A stretch of DNA of 64,000 nucleotides from Oligoflexia bacterium (GCA_903935335.1 CAIZRG010000054.1:62001-126000); one strand, 5' to 3'; numbered from the stretch's first letter, positions 25,355 to 35,524 are shown. Notes: generated by a model not told the origin, from the letters alone. Numbers and translations are program-made.

Positions 25355-27175
25355 TTGTCGTCAAAACTCATGAAAGAAAATTCATCTTTAGCCGCATTAG
25401 AGAAATTTCTTTGGTTAATTAAAAATTATTCTGAATCAAAATGGATATGGATTTTCCATCTTGGAGTAGCCGAATGCTTTTACTATTTAAAAAACACAGA
25501 AAGATCTTTAAAAGAATATCAATGGGTAGTTGATAATGCTTCAGATACTTCAAAAAAAGCAGAGGCATCTTTTAGAATGGGGGATATTTTCTTAGAAAAC
25601 AAAAAGTATGAACAAAGTTTAATGTCTTATTTTCATACAAAAGAATATTTTAAATCAGAATATAGTAAATATCCATCATTCCAATTAAATTTAGCTGAAT
25701 CATATTATCAGCTCGGCCAATTTCTAGATGCACAATCCGCTTATTCTTCATTTTTAAAAGATTTTCCATATCATCCTGAAGGATGGCGTGCTACTTTTCG
25801 TCTTGGCGAAATCAGTGGAAGACTTGCTCAGACTCCAGAAGATATGATTCGATCAAGGAGTTGGTATTACGAAACTATTAATCGATATCCCTCTAGTGTT
25901 GGTGTAACATTAGCAAGAATAAGACTCATGCCTTGTATTGATCAAAAAGAACTTGGATTTGAAGCTCAAGATAGATTTTTTAATTTAGAGGCAAAAAACT
26001 TCGACGGAAAAAACAAAGTTCGAATGGCACGTTTTGAAGATTTTAAGGTTTTAGCACATATCCGAACATTAATTAGTCATAGTCCTTTAAGCTACTCTTT
26101 AGATGGTGCCATTCATGAAATTAATTTATCAAAAGATTTAAAATTAAAAAAAATCCTCATTAAAATTGCTCATCACCTTTTAGGAAAATATATTTTAAGC
26201 TTAATTTCAAGCAATAAAAAGTTTGAAGCGTTAAAAATATATGTAGAAAAATCTAAAAAAATTCCTAATTTAGATGAAAAGTATGACGTTGAGTATTTAC
26301 TTCCGTTATCTCAAGCTGCTTCTGAACTAAATCTTATTGGTTTTTCTCAAGAAATATCAAAACTATATCAAGAATTAAAAAATAACAGTCCAATCAATCA
26401 ATCGAAAGAATCTAAAAGAGGAGAACTACTGTTAGAATCTTTAACTCATGAATCAGATAAAAACTATTTGGATGCGAAAGCTATTTGGATAATATCAAAA
26501 AAAAGTGAAAACAAACAAGAAGAAAATAAAATTATAAACCTATTAAATAAATTAAGTAATAAAACAAAATATGAATATGAAAAAAACATTATACTTGGAT
26601 TAATTAATGAAAAAAATCTAAATATAGATTCTGCAATTAAATTTGCAAATCGAGCTCAACTTTTGTCTCGAGACTTAAAAGTTGATCAGTGGCTAGCTCA
26701 ACTTCAGGAAAAATCTGGAAGACTGGAATCTGCATTAAATATTTATAAAAACTTAATAAATCAAATAAAAGAAAATAAAAAAACTGATATTAATGAAAAA
26801 AATGAAGATATAGCTTTAACTTTAGGGTTGCAGGAGCTGCTTTCGGTAGATCAAATTGTGGTTGCTCAAGGAAGAATTTTAGAAAAACAGAAAAAATGGG
26901 GAGAAGCTGCATTAGTTTATTCTCAGGCAATAGAAGACGGATATTTTGGGGGTAAAATTTTATACTATTATGCTAGAGATTTGTTAAAAACAGGAAAACC
27001 AATTCATGCATTAAAAGCAGAGAAAGTATTAACAAAAATTAAAACTTTATCTAGTGATAAATATAACGAATTTTGGAAAATATTGGCTGAACAAATTCTA
27101 GCCAATAAGAAACAAAGAGAGTTATTTATTAAGGATGCCAAGGAGGGCAAAAAAAATGGAAATTCTGACAGTTGA
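25355..27175 (+). CDS. TPR protein, C-terminal part of the interrupted gene
   Basis: Up to 606 residues, in the same frame as the gene ending at 25330 and separated from it only by the TAA and 24 bases. Neither the TTG at 25355 nor the ATG at 25370 has a ribosome binding site. Helical repeats with TPR character: [60 protein letters not shown]. The later part is strongly AT-rich and Lys/Asn-rich. It is most simply the remainder of a protein cut by a nonsense change (TAA may replace CAA). If the stop is real, this part may be untranslated or restarted. It overlaps the activator gene by 20 bases. Confidence 0.6.
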   Translation: MSSKLMKENSSLAALEKFLWLIKNYSESKWIWIFHLGVAECFYYLKNTERSLKEYQWVVDNASDTSKKAEASFRMGDIFLENKKYEQSLMSYFHTKEYFKSEYSKYPSFQLNLAESYYQLGQFLDAQSAYSSFLKDFPYHPEGWRATFRLGEISGRLAQTPEDMIRSRSWYYETINRYPSSVGVTLARIRLMPCIDQKELGFEAQDRFFNLEAKNFDGKNKVRMARFEDFKVLAHIRTLISHSPLSYSLDGAIHEINLSKDLKLKKILIKIAHHLLGKYILSLISSNKKFEALKIYVEKSKKIPNLDEKYDVEYLLPLSQAASELNLIGFSQEISKLYQELKNNSPINQSKESKRGELLLESLTHESDKNYLDAKAIWIISKKSENKQEENKIINLLNKLSNKTKYEYEKNIILGLINEKNLNIDSAIKFANRAQLLSRDLKVDQWLAQLQEKSGRLESALNIYKNLINQIKENKKTDINEKNEDIALTLGLQELLSVDQIVVAQGRILEKQKKWGEAALVYSQAIEDGYFGGKILYYYARDLLKTGKPIHALKAEKVLTKIKTLSSDKYNEFWKILAEQILANKKQRELFIKDAKEGKKNGNSDS

Positions 27176-28118
27176 TTACAAGCTAAAAGAGGTGATTGAG
27201 TTAGCTAAAACAGTAGCTGCGAGCAAAGCAACAATTTTAATTCAAGGAGAAAGTGGAACAGGCAAAGAGTTAGTTGCCAACTTAATTCATCAATATAGTA
27301 CGAGAGTAAATAGGCCTTTTATTGCAATTAATTGTGCAGCAATTCCAGAAAATCTATTAGAATCAGAACTTTTTGGGTATGAAAGAGGAGCATTTACTGG
27401 GGCAGTTTCAAGTAAAGCTGGAAAATTTGAGTTAGCTAACGGTGGTACTCTTCTTTTAGATGAAGTGTCTGAGATGGATATTCGTTTACAAGCAAAGCTT
27501 TTAAGAGTGATTCAGGAAGGTGAAGTAGATCGAATTGGGGGTCGAAAGCCGAATTTGGTTGACGTTAGGATTATCGCTACAACAAACAGGAATCTTTCTG
27601 ATTGCGTTAGACATGGCAGTTTTAGAGAAGACCTTTTTTATAGATTAAATGTTGTAAATTTGACTCTTCCGCCATTAAGAGAAAGAATTGGAGATGTCAA
27701 TATTATTTCTTTAAATTTTATGAAAATATTTTCTGAAAAAAATAACAAAATTTTTAATGGGTGTTCTTCTGAAGCGATGGCTGTTCTAGAAGCTCATGAT
27801 TGGCCTGGTAATGTGAGAGAGCTTGAAAATGTCATTGAAAGAGCAATTATTACTTGTAAAAATGGACGGGTTGAATTTTCTGATTTATTTATAGAAAGCA
27901 GAAAAAACAAAAATGAACAAAATAAGTCTACTTATTCTAACCTAGATAAAAATTGGGAGCCTGGAAAAACACTTAATGATATTGAGCGAAATGTAATCAT
28001 TGAAGCTCTTAAATACCATAATGGCAATAGAACTCATACAGCTGTTGCTTTAGGTATTTCAATTCGAACATTAAGAAATAAAATATCTGATTATAAAAAG
28101 ATAGGAATTTACGTTTAA
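27156..28118 (+). CDS. Flagellar sigma-54 activator (FlrC/FleR/FlgR-like, no receiver)
   Basis: 320 residues. AAA+ domain: [12 protein letters not shown] (Walker A), [13 protein letters not shown] (sigma-54 contact loop GAFTGA), [12 protein letters not shown] (Walker B), [24 protein letters not shown]-terminal Fis-type helix-turn-helix ([12 protein letters not shown]...[20 protein letters not shown]). No receiver domain, so control may come through a partner such as the TPR protein before it. The ATG at 27156 has GGAGGG seven bases upstream and overlaps the TPR gene. Position immediately before flgB indicates it switches on the class of genes coding for rod, hook and basal body. Confidence 0.88.
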   Translation: MEILTVDYKLKEVIELAKTVAASKATILIQGESGTGKELVANLIHQYSTRVNRPFIAINCAAIPENLLESELFGYERGAFTGAVSSKAGKFELANGGTLLLDEVSEMDIRLQAKLLRVIQEGEVDRIGGRKPNLVDVRIIATTNRNLSDCVRHGSFREDLFYRLNVVNLTLPPLRERIGDVNIISLNFMKIFSEKNNKIFNGCSSEAMAVLEAHDWPGNVRELENVIERAIITCKNGRVEFSDLFIESRKNKNEQNKSTYSNLDKNWEPGKTLNDIERNVIIEALKYHNGNRTHTAVALGISIRTLRNKISDYKKIGIYV

Positions 28119-28137
28119 GTCTTATCGGAAAATTTTG

Positions 28138-28185
28138 CTCATTGTTTATATTTATAATAAATATAAAATAAATATAAACAATGAG
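28138..28185. promoter_or_regulatory. Perfect 18-bp inverted repeat before flgB
   Basis: Left arm CTCATTGTTTATATTTAT (28138-28155) and right arm ATAAATATAAACAATGAG (28168-28185) with a 12-base loop, 17 bases before the flgB ATG and 19 after the activator stop. No T run follows, so it is not a standard terminator. It may be an operator, an attenuator or an mRNA-stability hairpin separating regulator from structural genes. Confidence 0.6.
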
Positions 28186-28202
28186 TGATTTGGTAAAATT
28201 AT

Positions 28203-28619
28203 ATGAATGAAAGTGGTTTCGATCCAATTATTGGGGCACTCAATACTTCTTTAAATTTAAGATTAGTTAATCAGAACATAATTAGTTCGAACATAGCTAA
28301 TGCTGATACTCCAGGATATAAAGCAAAAGGTGTAGAATTTGAATCTGCTTTAAGAGATGTATTAGGTGTTGGAGATCAAGTTGATTTAGAGAAAACCGAC
28401 GTTAAGCATAAAGCTCATCATGATACACAAGAAGTTAACCCGGAAATATATGAACTTCTGAATGATTCTTGGTCTTTAGATGGAAATACGGTTGATCGAG
28501 CTTTAGAGATGGGAAAAATGGCAGAAAATCAGATTCTATATGATGCTTCTGCTGAAATTCTAAAGAGAAAAATAGGAATGTTAAAATACGCCATTACAGA
28601 AGGCGGAGGTAATCGTTAA
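28203..28619 (+). CDS. flgB: Flagellar proximal rod protein FlgB
   Basis: 138 residues. Rod subunit linking the MS ring to the axial structure in the periplasm. The conserved N-terminal motif NIISSNIANADTPGYKA (about 27-43) and the C-terminal helix with KMAENQILYDASAEILKRKI are diagnostic. First gene of the flagellar structural run. It lacks a strong ribosome binding site and follows the large inverted repeat. One-base overlap with flgC (TAATG). Confidence 0.95.
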   Translation: MNESGFDPIIGALNTSLNLRLVNQNIISSNIANADTPGYKAKGVEFESALRDVLGVGDQVDLEKTDVKHKAHHDTQEVNPEIYELLNDSWSLDGNTVDRALEMGKMAENQILYDASAEILKRKIGMLKYAITEGGGNR

Positions 28620-29062
28620 TGGATTTTTTTTCATCAATGAGGGTTAGTTCGAGTGGGCTTGAAGCTCAGACTAAAAGAATGAATACAATTTCAAGTAATA
28701 TTGCAAATTCAGAAACTACACGAGGAGCTGGGCCTCAGGCAGGGCCTTATCGAAAAAAAGATCCAATTTTTTCAGCTCAAACAGATCGAGAAAGTTTTGG
28801 AGAAATTTTACAAAACGCTATGGATGAAAATGTTCAGGGGGTTCAGGTTGTTGATATTGTTGAGGATTCAAAAGCTCCTCGAATGGTTTATAATCCTCAA
28901 CATCCAGATTCAAATTCTGAAGGTTATGTTGCTATGCCAAATGTTAATCCGGTTGAGGAGATGGCAAACATGATTAGTGCACAACGTTCATATGAAGCTA
29001 ACGTGACAGCGATGGGTGCAGCAAAATCCATGGCTCAAAAAGCTCTTGAAATTGGAAGGTAA
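28619..29062 (+). CDS. flgC: Flagellar proximal rod protein FlgC
   Basis: 147 residues, normal length. N-terminal RMNTISSNIANSETT and C-terminal EEMANMISAQRSYEANVTAM are the rod/hook family end motifs that form the coiled-coil core of the rod. Start codon overlaps the flgB stop, so translation is coupled. FlgC is exported by the flagellar type III apparatus. Confidence 0.96.
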   Translation: MDFFSSMRVSSSGLEAQTKRMNTISSNIANSETTRGAGPQAGPYRKKDPIFSAQTDRESFGEILQNAMDENVQGVQVVDIVEDSKAPRMVYNPQHPDSNSEGYVAMPNVNPVEEMANMISAQRSYEANVTAMGAAKSMAQKALEIGR

Positions 29063-29085
29063 TTGTGAACTTGAGGAAAATATAA

Positions 29086-29421
29086 ATGTCTGATTTAGGT
29101 TTAGATAGTATTTCTACTTCTACTTATAAAATTGAACCTGATCAAGTTTTCGGTAAAGCTGCGAAAGATCTAAATAAGAATTTAGAATCGGTATCTCAAG
29201 AAAAATCATTTGCTCAGATTTTAAAAGATTCTTCTGAAAAAGTAAATCTTTATCAAGAGCAGGCCAATATAGCTATTAAAGAGCTAGTTGCTGGAAGAAA
29301 TAAAAATATTCATGAAACCATGCTTACTATTGAAAGAGCAGATACATCACTCAAACTTATGATGCAGGTAAGAAATAAAATTTTAGAAGCATATAAAGAA
29401 ATTATGCGGATGCAGGTTTAG
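29086..29421 (+). CDS. fliE: Flagellar hook-basal body protein FliE
   Basis: 111 residues. Joins the MS ring to the rod. The C-terminal two-thirds match FliE: FAQILKDSSEKVNLYQEQANIA and the end SLKLMMQVRNKILEAYKEIMRMQV. GAGGAAAA precedes the ATG. Order flgB-flgC-fliE-fliF is the classic one. Confidence 0.94.
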   Translation: MSDLGLDSISTSTYKIEPDQVFGKAAKDLNKNLESVSQEKSFAQILKDSSEKVNLYQEQANIAIKELVAGRNKNIHETMLTIERADTSLKLMMQVRNKILEAYKEIMRMQV

Positions 29422-29445
29422 TTGATTTGAAAGGCAAAAAAATAA

Positions 29446-31155
29446 GTGGATGAATATGTAAGCAAAATCATACTTCAGATTAAGGAATTTATTAAATCTC
29501 TTTCTGTAGCAAAGAGATTTGCAATGGTTCTTATTTTCGTTTGTGTTCTTGTTGGAATGGTTATCATATTCATCTGGGCTTCCAATACAACCTACGTCAC
29601 CTTGATGTCAAACCTTGGTCCAGAGGACTCAACTAATATTATTCGAGTTCTTCGTGAAAAACATATCCCATTTAGGTTGGATACAACAGGCAGAGTCATT
29701 TCGATCCCTTCAGAAAGTCTATATGAGCTTCGTTTAGAATTAGCGACGATGGGATTACCTCAGTCCAGTGTAGTAGGTTATGAGCTTTTTGATAAACAAA
29801 CTCTTGGAACAACGAGCTTTGTTCAAAAGGTGAATCAGAAGAGAGCTCAAGAAGGCGAACTCATGAGAACGATTAATACAATTAAGGGGGTAAAGCGTTC
29901 CCGAGTTCATTTAGCAATTCCACAAAAAAGCACTTTTGTGGAGGATCAGAAAAAAACGACAGCTTCTGTAGTAGTCGATTTAGAGCCTGGAATCACTTTG
30001 ATAGAAAAACAGGTTTATGGAATTGGAAACCTAGTGGCTCGAGCTGTAGAGGGGATGGAGGTGGCGGATGTTGTTATCATGGACTCTAATGGAAAGATTC
30101 TTTCTAGGAATCCAACAGATCCTATTTCGACAGCTACAGCTTCACAACTTGAATTTCAAGGAAAAGTACAATCTGATTTAGAAAAGAGAATTGAGGCAGT
30201 TCTTGCTCGAGTAGTGGGTGAAGGGCATGTTGTTGCCAGAGTGACTGCAGATCTTGATTTTTCACAGATCAATGAAACTCAGACACTCTATGATAATGAT
30301 GGATCTGCTATTCGTTCTGTTGAAAAGCATTCAGATAATATGAATGGAACTCGACCAGGTCCATATGGTGTAGCAGGAAATACTTCAAATGCTCCTGGAC
30401 AGTCTCAAGCTACGAATGGTGAGGTAAAGACTGAAACTAATAAGAACAATGAAGTTACAAATTACGAAATTCCTCAAACTATTAGAAGAACTGTTCATTC
30501 TATAGGAGTCATCAAGCGTCTTTCTGTGGCTGTGGTCATTGATGGAAAAGTTGTTAAGACTACAGATTCTACCGGAAAGCTAATATCAAAAGTTGAGAAT
30601 TGGTCTTCAGAAAAAATTAAAGAATTTCAAGAAATTGCCTCAGGTGCAGTCGGTTTAGATACAAAGCGTGGAGATATTTTAGAAATTAAGAATATTGAGT
30701 TTACTCACGAAGATTTTGAAGAAGCTCAGAAAATTCTTTCTGAAAAAGAACGACGAGATTATTTAGAAAATATTGTGATCTATTCAGTCATTGCTCTTTC
30801 TGTTTTATTGTTTTTCTTGTTTGTAGTCAGACCTTTTGTTAAATGGATGACTGAAAACACCATAGACAGTGTTGATACATTTTTACCGCAGACAATTGAA
30901 GAATTGGAACGTCTTCAGAAAAATACCAACTTGGCTAACATTGAAGATACGATTCCAGTGTTACCAGAGACTTTAGATCCAGTTAAAGTTGAAGGTGAAA
31001 TGATTAAAGAAAAAATCGTAACTCTTGTTGATGCAAATCCTCATAAAGCAGCTTTGATTTTAAAAGATTGGCTCCATGGTGCAGATGTGAAGTCTAGAGT
31101 TGGAGATGAACAAAATGAAGATGGAGTTAAATCAAAAGATCGGGCTGCGGGGTAG
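29446..31155 (+). CDS. fliF: Flagellar MS-ring protein FliF
   Basis: 569 residues. Forms the MS ring in the inner membrane. Two membrane helices at about 25-45 and 442-462 flank the periplasmic ring-building domains (YVTLMSNLGPEDSTNIIRVL, VKRSRVHLAIP, ARVTADLDFSQINETQTLYD). The C-terminal tail (about 520-555, KIVTLVDANPHKAALILKDWL) is the FliG-binding part. Starts at a GTG with AAAGG about eleven bases upstream. Three bases separate it from fliG. Confidence 0.96.
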   Translation: MDEYVSKIILQIKEFIKSLSVAKRFAMVLIFVCVLVGMVIIFIWASNTTYVTLMSNLGPEDSTNIIRVLREKHIPFRLDTTGRVISIPSESLYELRLELATMGLPQSSVVGYELFDKQTLGTTSFVQKVNQKRAQEGELMRTINTIKGVKRSRVHLAIPQKSTFVEDQKKTTASVVVDLEPGITLIEKQVYGIGNLVARAVEGMEVADVVIMDSNGKILSRNPTDPISTATASQLEFQGKVQSDLEKRIEAVLARVVGEGHVVARVTADLDFSQINETQTLYDNDGSAIRSVEKHSDNMNGTRPGPYGVAGNTSNAPGQSQATNGEVKTETNKNNEVTNYEIPQTIRRTVHSIGVIKRLSVAVVIDGKVVKTTDSTGKLISKVENWSSEKIKEFQEIASGAVGLDTKRGDILEIKNIEFTHEDFEEAQKILSEKERRDYLENIVIYSVIALSVLLFFLFVVRPFVKWMTENTIDSVDTFLPQTIEELERLQKNTNLANIEDTIPVLPETLDPVKVEGEMIKEKIVTLVDANPHKAALILKDWLHGADVKSRVGDEQNEDGVKSKDRAAG

Positions 31156-31157
31156 TT

Positions 31158-32171
31158 ATGAGTTTTGAGAAATTTGAGGAAATGACAGGACTAGAAAAGT
31201 CAGCTCTTTTACTTAATGTGCTTGGGAATCAAGTAACGGCTCAAATTTTTAGATTAATGAAAGACAATGATGTAAAAAGACTCGTCAGTGTTATGGGGCA
31301 AGTTACAAAAGTTCCTATTGGATCCGTAAAACAAGTTTTGTCTGCTTTTTATACAGAAATTGCTGAAGAAGATAGTTTAATTTTCGGTCATGCACAAGGC
31401 AGAGATTTTGTATTAACAACTTTAGGTGAGGAAAGAGCTAAAACAGTTTTAGGGCAGCTTTCAGTATTGGAAGGTAGCCGTACTTTAGAAGCTTTAGAAT
31501 TAGTAGATTCAAGAACTCTTGCAAACTTTCTTGTGAATGAACATCCTCAAACAGTAGCACTAATTTTAGCTCATTTAGAACCTGCAAAGAAGTGCGAGGT
31601 TCTAAAACGGTTACCTGAAGGGATTCAAACTGAAGTAGTTCTTAGAATTTCTAATTTAGATTTTATTTCACCTAATTTAATTGCTCAAGTCGATGAGGTT
31701 TTAAAGCAAGAACTAGCAACTTTGGGATCGATAGACACTCAGCAGTTAGGAGGGGTGCAACCTATTGCAGAAATGCTGAATGTCATGGATAAGAGTAGCG
31801 AACAAAATATTATGGCCAGAGTTGAGGAGAAAGATCCACAGTTAGCTGAGGAAATCAGAAAACTTATGTTTGTTTTCGAAGATATTATCTATATTGATGA
31901 TCGAGGGATTCAGATGCTCCTCAAAGAGGTGCAAAATGATAAACTGATAATAGCATTAAAATCAGCTCCAGAAGAAATTAAAGAAAAATTTCTTAAAAAT
32001 ATATCTAAGAGAGCAGGTGATCTATTGAGGGAAGATTTAGAGGCTATGGGGCCTGTACGCTTATCTGATGTCGAGATTGCACAGCAAGAGATTGTTAACG
32101 TCGCAAAAAGACTGGAAACTGAAGGAAAAATTATCATTAGTCGAGGCGGAGAAGCTGACTCATTAGTCTAG
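31158..32171 (+). CDS. fliG: Flagellar motor switch protein FliG
   Basis: 337 residues, normal length. Transmits torque at the C ring and contacts the stator. EHPQTVALILAHL (armadillo-middle EHPQ motif), and the C-terminal torque helix region FEDIIYIDDRGIQMLLKEV with the charged residues expected. GGGG precedes the ATG. It ends 18 bases before fliH. Confidence 0.97.
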   Translation: MSFEKFEEMTGLEKSALLLNVLGNQVTAQIFRLMKDNDVKRLVSVMGQVTKVPIGSVKQVLSAFYTEIAEEDSLIFGHAQGRDFVLTTLGEERAKTVLGQLSVLEGSRTLEALELVDSRTLANFLVNEHPQTVALILAHLEPAKKCEVLKRLPEGIQTEVVLRISNLDFISPNLIAQVDEVLKQELATLGSIDTQQLGGVQPIAEMLNVMDKSSEQNIMARVEEKDPQLAEEIRKLMFVFEDIIYIDDRGIQMLLKEVQNDKLIIALKSAPEEIKEKFLKNISKRAGDLLREDLEAMGPVRLSDVEIAQQEIVNVAKRLETEGKIIISRGGEADSLV

Positions 32172-32189
32172 AATTGAGGTTATAATCTT

Positions 32190-33038
32190 ATGTTTGAAAA
32201 AACTCAGTTTAAGCTGAAAGAAAATAGCAGTTCACAGTCTTTAGATTTAAAAGATATTCAAGTTAGTCAACCCATTGTTAAAAAATTTGAAATGACTCCG
32301 ATCCTGAAAACAGACAATAATTATACCAGAACAAAACTTAAATTTGGATCTTTAGCTGAAACTGACTTGGAAAGAGGAGCGAAAGCTCGAAAAGATAATC
32401 GTTTTACTTTAAACCCACTGCTTCGTGAAACTTTGTCTGTAGAACAGGAGGAAAGACGAGCCATTGAAGAAAAGGTACAAGCCAGACTATTAATTTTAAC
32501 AGAAAATGAGAAAAAAAAAGCTGAAGAAGAGGGGTATCAGGTTGGAGTAAAAAAAGGATATCAAGATTCTATAGAAAAATTAAAACAAGAAAGTGTTCTT
32601 ATTTTAAAACAATTGAGTCAGCTTCTGCATGATTTTGAAGTTGCAAAATCAGAAATTTATCAAGCGAATGAGAGATTTATTATTGAGCTTATTTTTAAAA
32701 TAGCAAAATCTATTGTTTTAAAAGAAATTTCAGTTGATAAAGATTATGTTTCAAGACTTGCTAAAGAACTGATTCAACGTATTGGGGTACGAGATTGTTT
32801 AAAGTTATTTATTCATACTGAAGATGCTGAAAATATAGAAAATCTTCGTCAAAATCTCTCTTTAGAATTTAATTCCTTGAACAACTTAAGTGTTGAAGTT
32901 TCTAGTCAAATAGAAAGAGGAGGTTGTAGGGTTGAAAGCGAATGGAGTTTTATTGAGACAAGTTTAGAGCAACAGTTGAATGCTATTCACCAAGAACTTA
33001 TTGGAAAGGCTGGGCTTGTTGATGTGGAAGCTCAATGA
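32190..33038 (+). CDS. fliH: Flagellar assembly protein FliH
   Basis: 282 residues. Regulates the FliI ATPase and links it to the C ring. A long charged, coiled-coil-prone centre (about 85-160) includes glycine-spaced residues (GYQVGVKKGYQ). The C-terminal region with FIIELIFKIAKSIVLKEI and RGGCRVESEWSFIETSLEQQ matches the FliH/HrpE/YscL end. The N-terminal 80 residues are poorly conserved. It overlaps fliI by 17 bases. Confidence 0.9.
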   Translation: MFEKTQFKLKENSSSQSLDLKDIQVSQPIVKKFEMTPILKTDNNYTRTKLKFGSLAETDLERGAKARKDNRFTLNPLLRETLSVEQEERRAIEEKVQARLLILTENEKKKAEEEGYQVGVKKGYQDSIEKLKQESVLILKQLSQLLHDFEVAKSEIYQANERFIIELIFKIAKSIVLKEISVDKDYVSRLAKELIQRIGVRDCLKLFIHTEDAENIENLRQNLSLEFNSLNNLSVEVSSQIERGGCRVESEWSFIETSLEQQLNAIHQELIGKAGLVDVEAQ

Positions 33039-34380
33039 AGATTTATATCAAAGTCGGATTGAAGAAGCAATTATTTACACAGAATCAGGAAAGCTCACGA
33101 AATCTTTGGGGTTAATTTTTGAAGCTCATCTTCCTGGAGCAAGTGTAGGGAGTCTTTGTCAAATTCTTCCTTCTCTGAGTTCAAGCTCAGAATTTTGGGT
33201 TGATGCTGAAGTCATAGGATTTCGTAACCAAAAAGTTCTTTTAATGCCCTATGAAGAAATTCAAGGGATGAACAGTGATAGTTGGGTTATTTTGAAGAAA
33301 AAATCTTCAAGTGTTCAAGTCGGAAATTTTCTTTTAGGTAGGATTTTAAATGGAAGAGGGCAACCTTTAGATGGAGAGCAATTCTATATAAAAACCCATG
33401 ATTATTCGGAACAAAGGAGTCTCTATCATAAATCGGTTCATCCTCTCAAACGAAATATGATTGAAGAGCCTTTAGATTTGGGGGTCCGAGCTATTAATGG
33501 GTTGCTTACCTGTGGTAAGGGCCAGCGAATCGGAATTATGGCAGGTTCAGGTGTTGGGAAGTCAGTTCTTCTTGGTATGATGGCTAAAAACACAACTGCT
33601 GATGTGAATGTGATCGCCCTAGTAGGGGAACGGGGACGTGAAGTGAGAGAATTTATCGAAAGGGATTTAGGTGCTGAAGGTTTAAAAAGATCTGTTTTGA
33701 TTGTTGCTACGTCAGATCAGTCCCCTTTAATTCGAATGAGGGCTGCATTTTTAGCCACAACAATATCTGAGTATTTTCGGGATCAGGGCAAAGATGTTCT
33801 CTTGATGATGGACTCTGTTACTCGGTTTTGCATGGCTCAAAGAGAAATCGGGCTTTCAATGGGAGAGTTGCCTGCAACAAAAGGGTATACTCCTAGTGTT
33901 TTTTCTTCTATTCCAAAAATCTTAGAAAGATCAGGAATGAATTCTGGAAAAGGAAGTATTACCGGAATATATACTGTGTTGGTTGAAGGAGATGATATGG
34001 ACGACCCAATTGCTGATTCTACTCGAGCAATTTTAGACGGCCATATTGTTCTCAGTAGAAAAATTGCTCAAAGAAATCATTTTCCTGCCATTGATATTTT
34101 ACAAAGTACAAGCCGAGTAATGAGAGCAATTTCTGGCCAGGATCAGTTGGCTTGGTCTGGAAAAATAAAAGACTGGTTATCTGCCTATCGAGAGGCTGAA
34201 GACTTGATTAATATTGGCGCTTATTCAAAAGGAAGTAATCCACGAGTAGATAAATCTATTTTAGTTATTGATAAAATAAATCAGTTTCTGAGACAAAATA
34301 TTGATGAAAAATCGTCTTTCCAAGAAACACTAGCAATGATGCACTCAATCATTAGAGCAGCTGAACCAGAGTTGCAATAG
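33022..34380 (+). CDS. fliI: Flagellar export ATPase FliI
   Basis: 452 residues from the ATG at 33022; an in-frame TTG/CTG region at 32980 extends into fliH and is less likely. F1-beta-like ATPase powering export. GLIFEAHLPGASVGSLCQI (N-terminal barrel), Walker A AGSGVGKSVLLG, VALVGERGREVREFIE, Walker B DVLLMMDSVTRFCMAQREIG and ...SMGELPATKGYTPSVFS, DDPIADSTRAILDGHIVLSR. Strong family match throughout. A 119-base AT-rich gap follows before fliJ. Confidence 0.96.
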   Translation: MWKLNEDLYQSRIEEAIIYTESGKLTKSLGLIFEAHLPGASVGSLCQILPSLSSSSEFWVDAEVIGFRNQKVLLMPYEEIQGMNSDSWVILKKKSSSVQVGNFLLGRILNGRGQPLDGEQFYIKTHDYSEQRSLYHKSVHPLKRNMIEEPLDLGVRAINGLLTCGKGQRIGIMAGSGVGKSVLLGMMAKNTTADVNVIALVGERGREVREFIERDLGAEGLKRSVLIVATSDQSPLIRMRAAFLATTISEYFRDQGKDVLLMMDSVTRFCMAQREIGLSMGELPATKGYTPSVFSSIPKILERSGMNSGKGSITGIYTVLVEGDDMDDPIADSTRAILDGHIVLSRKIAQRNHFPAIDILQSTSRVMRAISGQDQLAWSGKIKDWLSAYREAEDLINIGAYSKGSNPRVDKSILVIDKINQFLRQNIDEKSSFQETLAMMHSIIRAAEPELQ

Positions 34381-34499
34381 TTGCCCGGAAAAACATTCAG
34401 TCTATTTTATATAAATAAATAGTATAAGATTATAAAATAAAGGTAATAAAATATATTTATGAAGCTTGTTTCATATTTTTTTATAAAAAAGAATAAAAA

Positions 34500-34952
34500 A
34501 TGAAAAAATTTCAGTTTCGTTTTTCATCGGTCTTGAAAGTTCGAAAAATTAGGGAACAAGAAGCTCTTAAATCTTTAGCTAAAACAAAGTTAATTTATCA
34601 AAAAGAATTAGAAAATAAAAAAAATATTCTTAAAGATCTTAATCTAGCTTACGAAAGAAAAAATAATTTAGATAAAAAAATCATTCCTTTAGCTGTTCTT
34701 TTGACTGAGCAGGATTACATTGAAGGTTTAAATCAAAAAATAATTAAAAGTGACTATTCTATTTTTAAAGCTAATCGAATGGTTTCTAAAGCATTGAAAA
34801 ATTATATTTTTGTTAGAGCCGAGTGCCAAAGAATTCAGTTGCTGTATGAAAATAGTTTGTCAGAATTTAAAAAGAGTCAATGTAAAATTGATGAAAAAGA
34901 ACTTGATAATTTAATACATTCTAGAATCCAATATTGTGGAGATTTTTTGTGA
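34500..34952 (+). CDS. fliJ: Flagellar export chaperone FliJ
   Basis: 150 residues, almost entirely coiled-coil and basic. The start KFQFRFSSVLKVRKIREQEA is the usual FliJ opening. It acts as the central stalk of the FliI ring and recycles export chaperones. Very AT-rich coding sequence. Its TGA overlaps the next start (GTGA). Confidence 0.85.
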   Translation: MKKFQFRFSSVLKVRKIREQEALKSLAKTKLIYQKELENKKNILKDLNLAYERKNNLDKKIIPLAVLLTEQDYIEGLNQKIIKSDYSIFKANRMVSKALKNYIFVRAECQRIQLLYENSLSEFKKSQCKIDEKELDNLIHSRIQYCGDFL

Positions 34953-35524
34953 GATTTCTAAAATGGGTTAATTATAAAATCATTTTTTTAGTTTTTATTT
35001 TTTATTCCAATATAAAAATTGTGAATAGCAAAGAAAATAATCAAAAGATTGAAAATCTTTCTCCAACTTCAAAATCTTCTCCTGGAGTTACTGAAGATCA
35101 GATTGTAACTAAAAAAAATCAGTTAGGTTGTATTGTTCATGAAGCTGCTGTAGAGGATATCAGAAAGGCTCGGGAAGATATAGAGCTTCGCAGGAAAGAT
35201 CTTGTAATTTATGAATCTGAGTTGAAAGCTCGCGAAAAGGCAATTTCTGAAGAAATTAAAAAATTAGAAAACACTCGTGAATTAATTTCAAAATCACAAG
35301 AGGTAAAAAAAATAGAATATCAAAAAAAAGTTTCAAAATTAATAGAAACATTTTTGACGATGAGTCCCAAGTCATCTGCAAAAGTTCTTTCGACCTTAGA
35401 TGATCGCTTAGCAGTTCTGGTTGTTTCTGAAATGGAGACAACTCGTCTAGCGAAAATTATGAATTTGATGGATCCTAAGCGTTCTTCTCATCTTTCAGAA
35501 CTGATAGCAGGGGTCAAGAAATGA
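34949..35524 (+). CDS. MotE-like (MgtE_N-type) coiled-coil protein of the flagellar cluster
   Basis: 191 residues from a GTG at 34949 that overlaps the fliJ stop and has GGAG seven bases upstream. N-terminal signal/anchor helix (YKIIFLVFIFYSNIKIV), an exported charged coiled coil (about 60-120) and a C-terminal MgtE-N/FliG-like domain (YQKKVSKLIETFLTMSPKSSAKVLSTLDDRLAVLVVSEME...ARIMNLMDPK-like). Such proteins (MotE in Sinorhizobium) sit between fliJ and fliK in many genomes and chaperone periplasmic motility proteins. Role here inferred from domain and position. Confidence 0.75.
   Translation: MRFLKWVNYKIIFLVFIFYSNIKIVNSKENNQKIENLSPTSKSSPGVTEDQIVTKKNQLGCIVHEAAVEDIRKAREDIELRRKDLVIYESELKAREKAISEEIKKLENTRELISKSQEVKKIEYQKKVSKLIETFLTMSPKSSAKVLSTLDDRLAVLVVSEMETTRLAKIMNLMDPKRSSHLSELIAGVKK

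Noticed and set aside
28119..28202. Sigma-54 promoter directly before flgB
   Set aside because: GG and GC in TCGGAAAATTTTGC are eight, not ten, bases apart.
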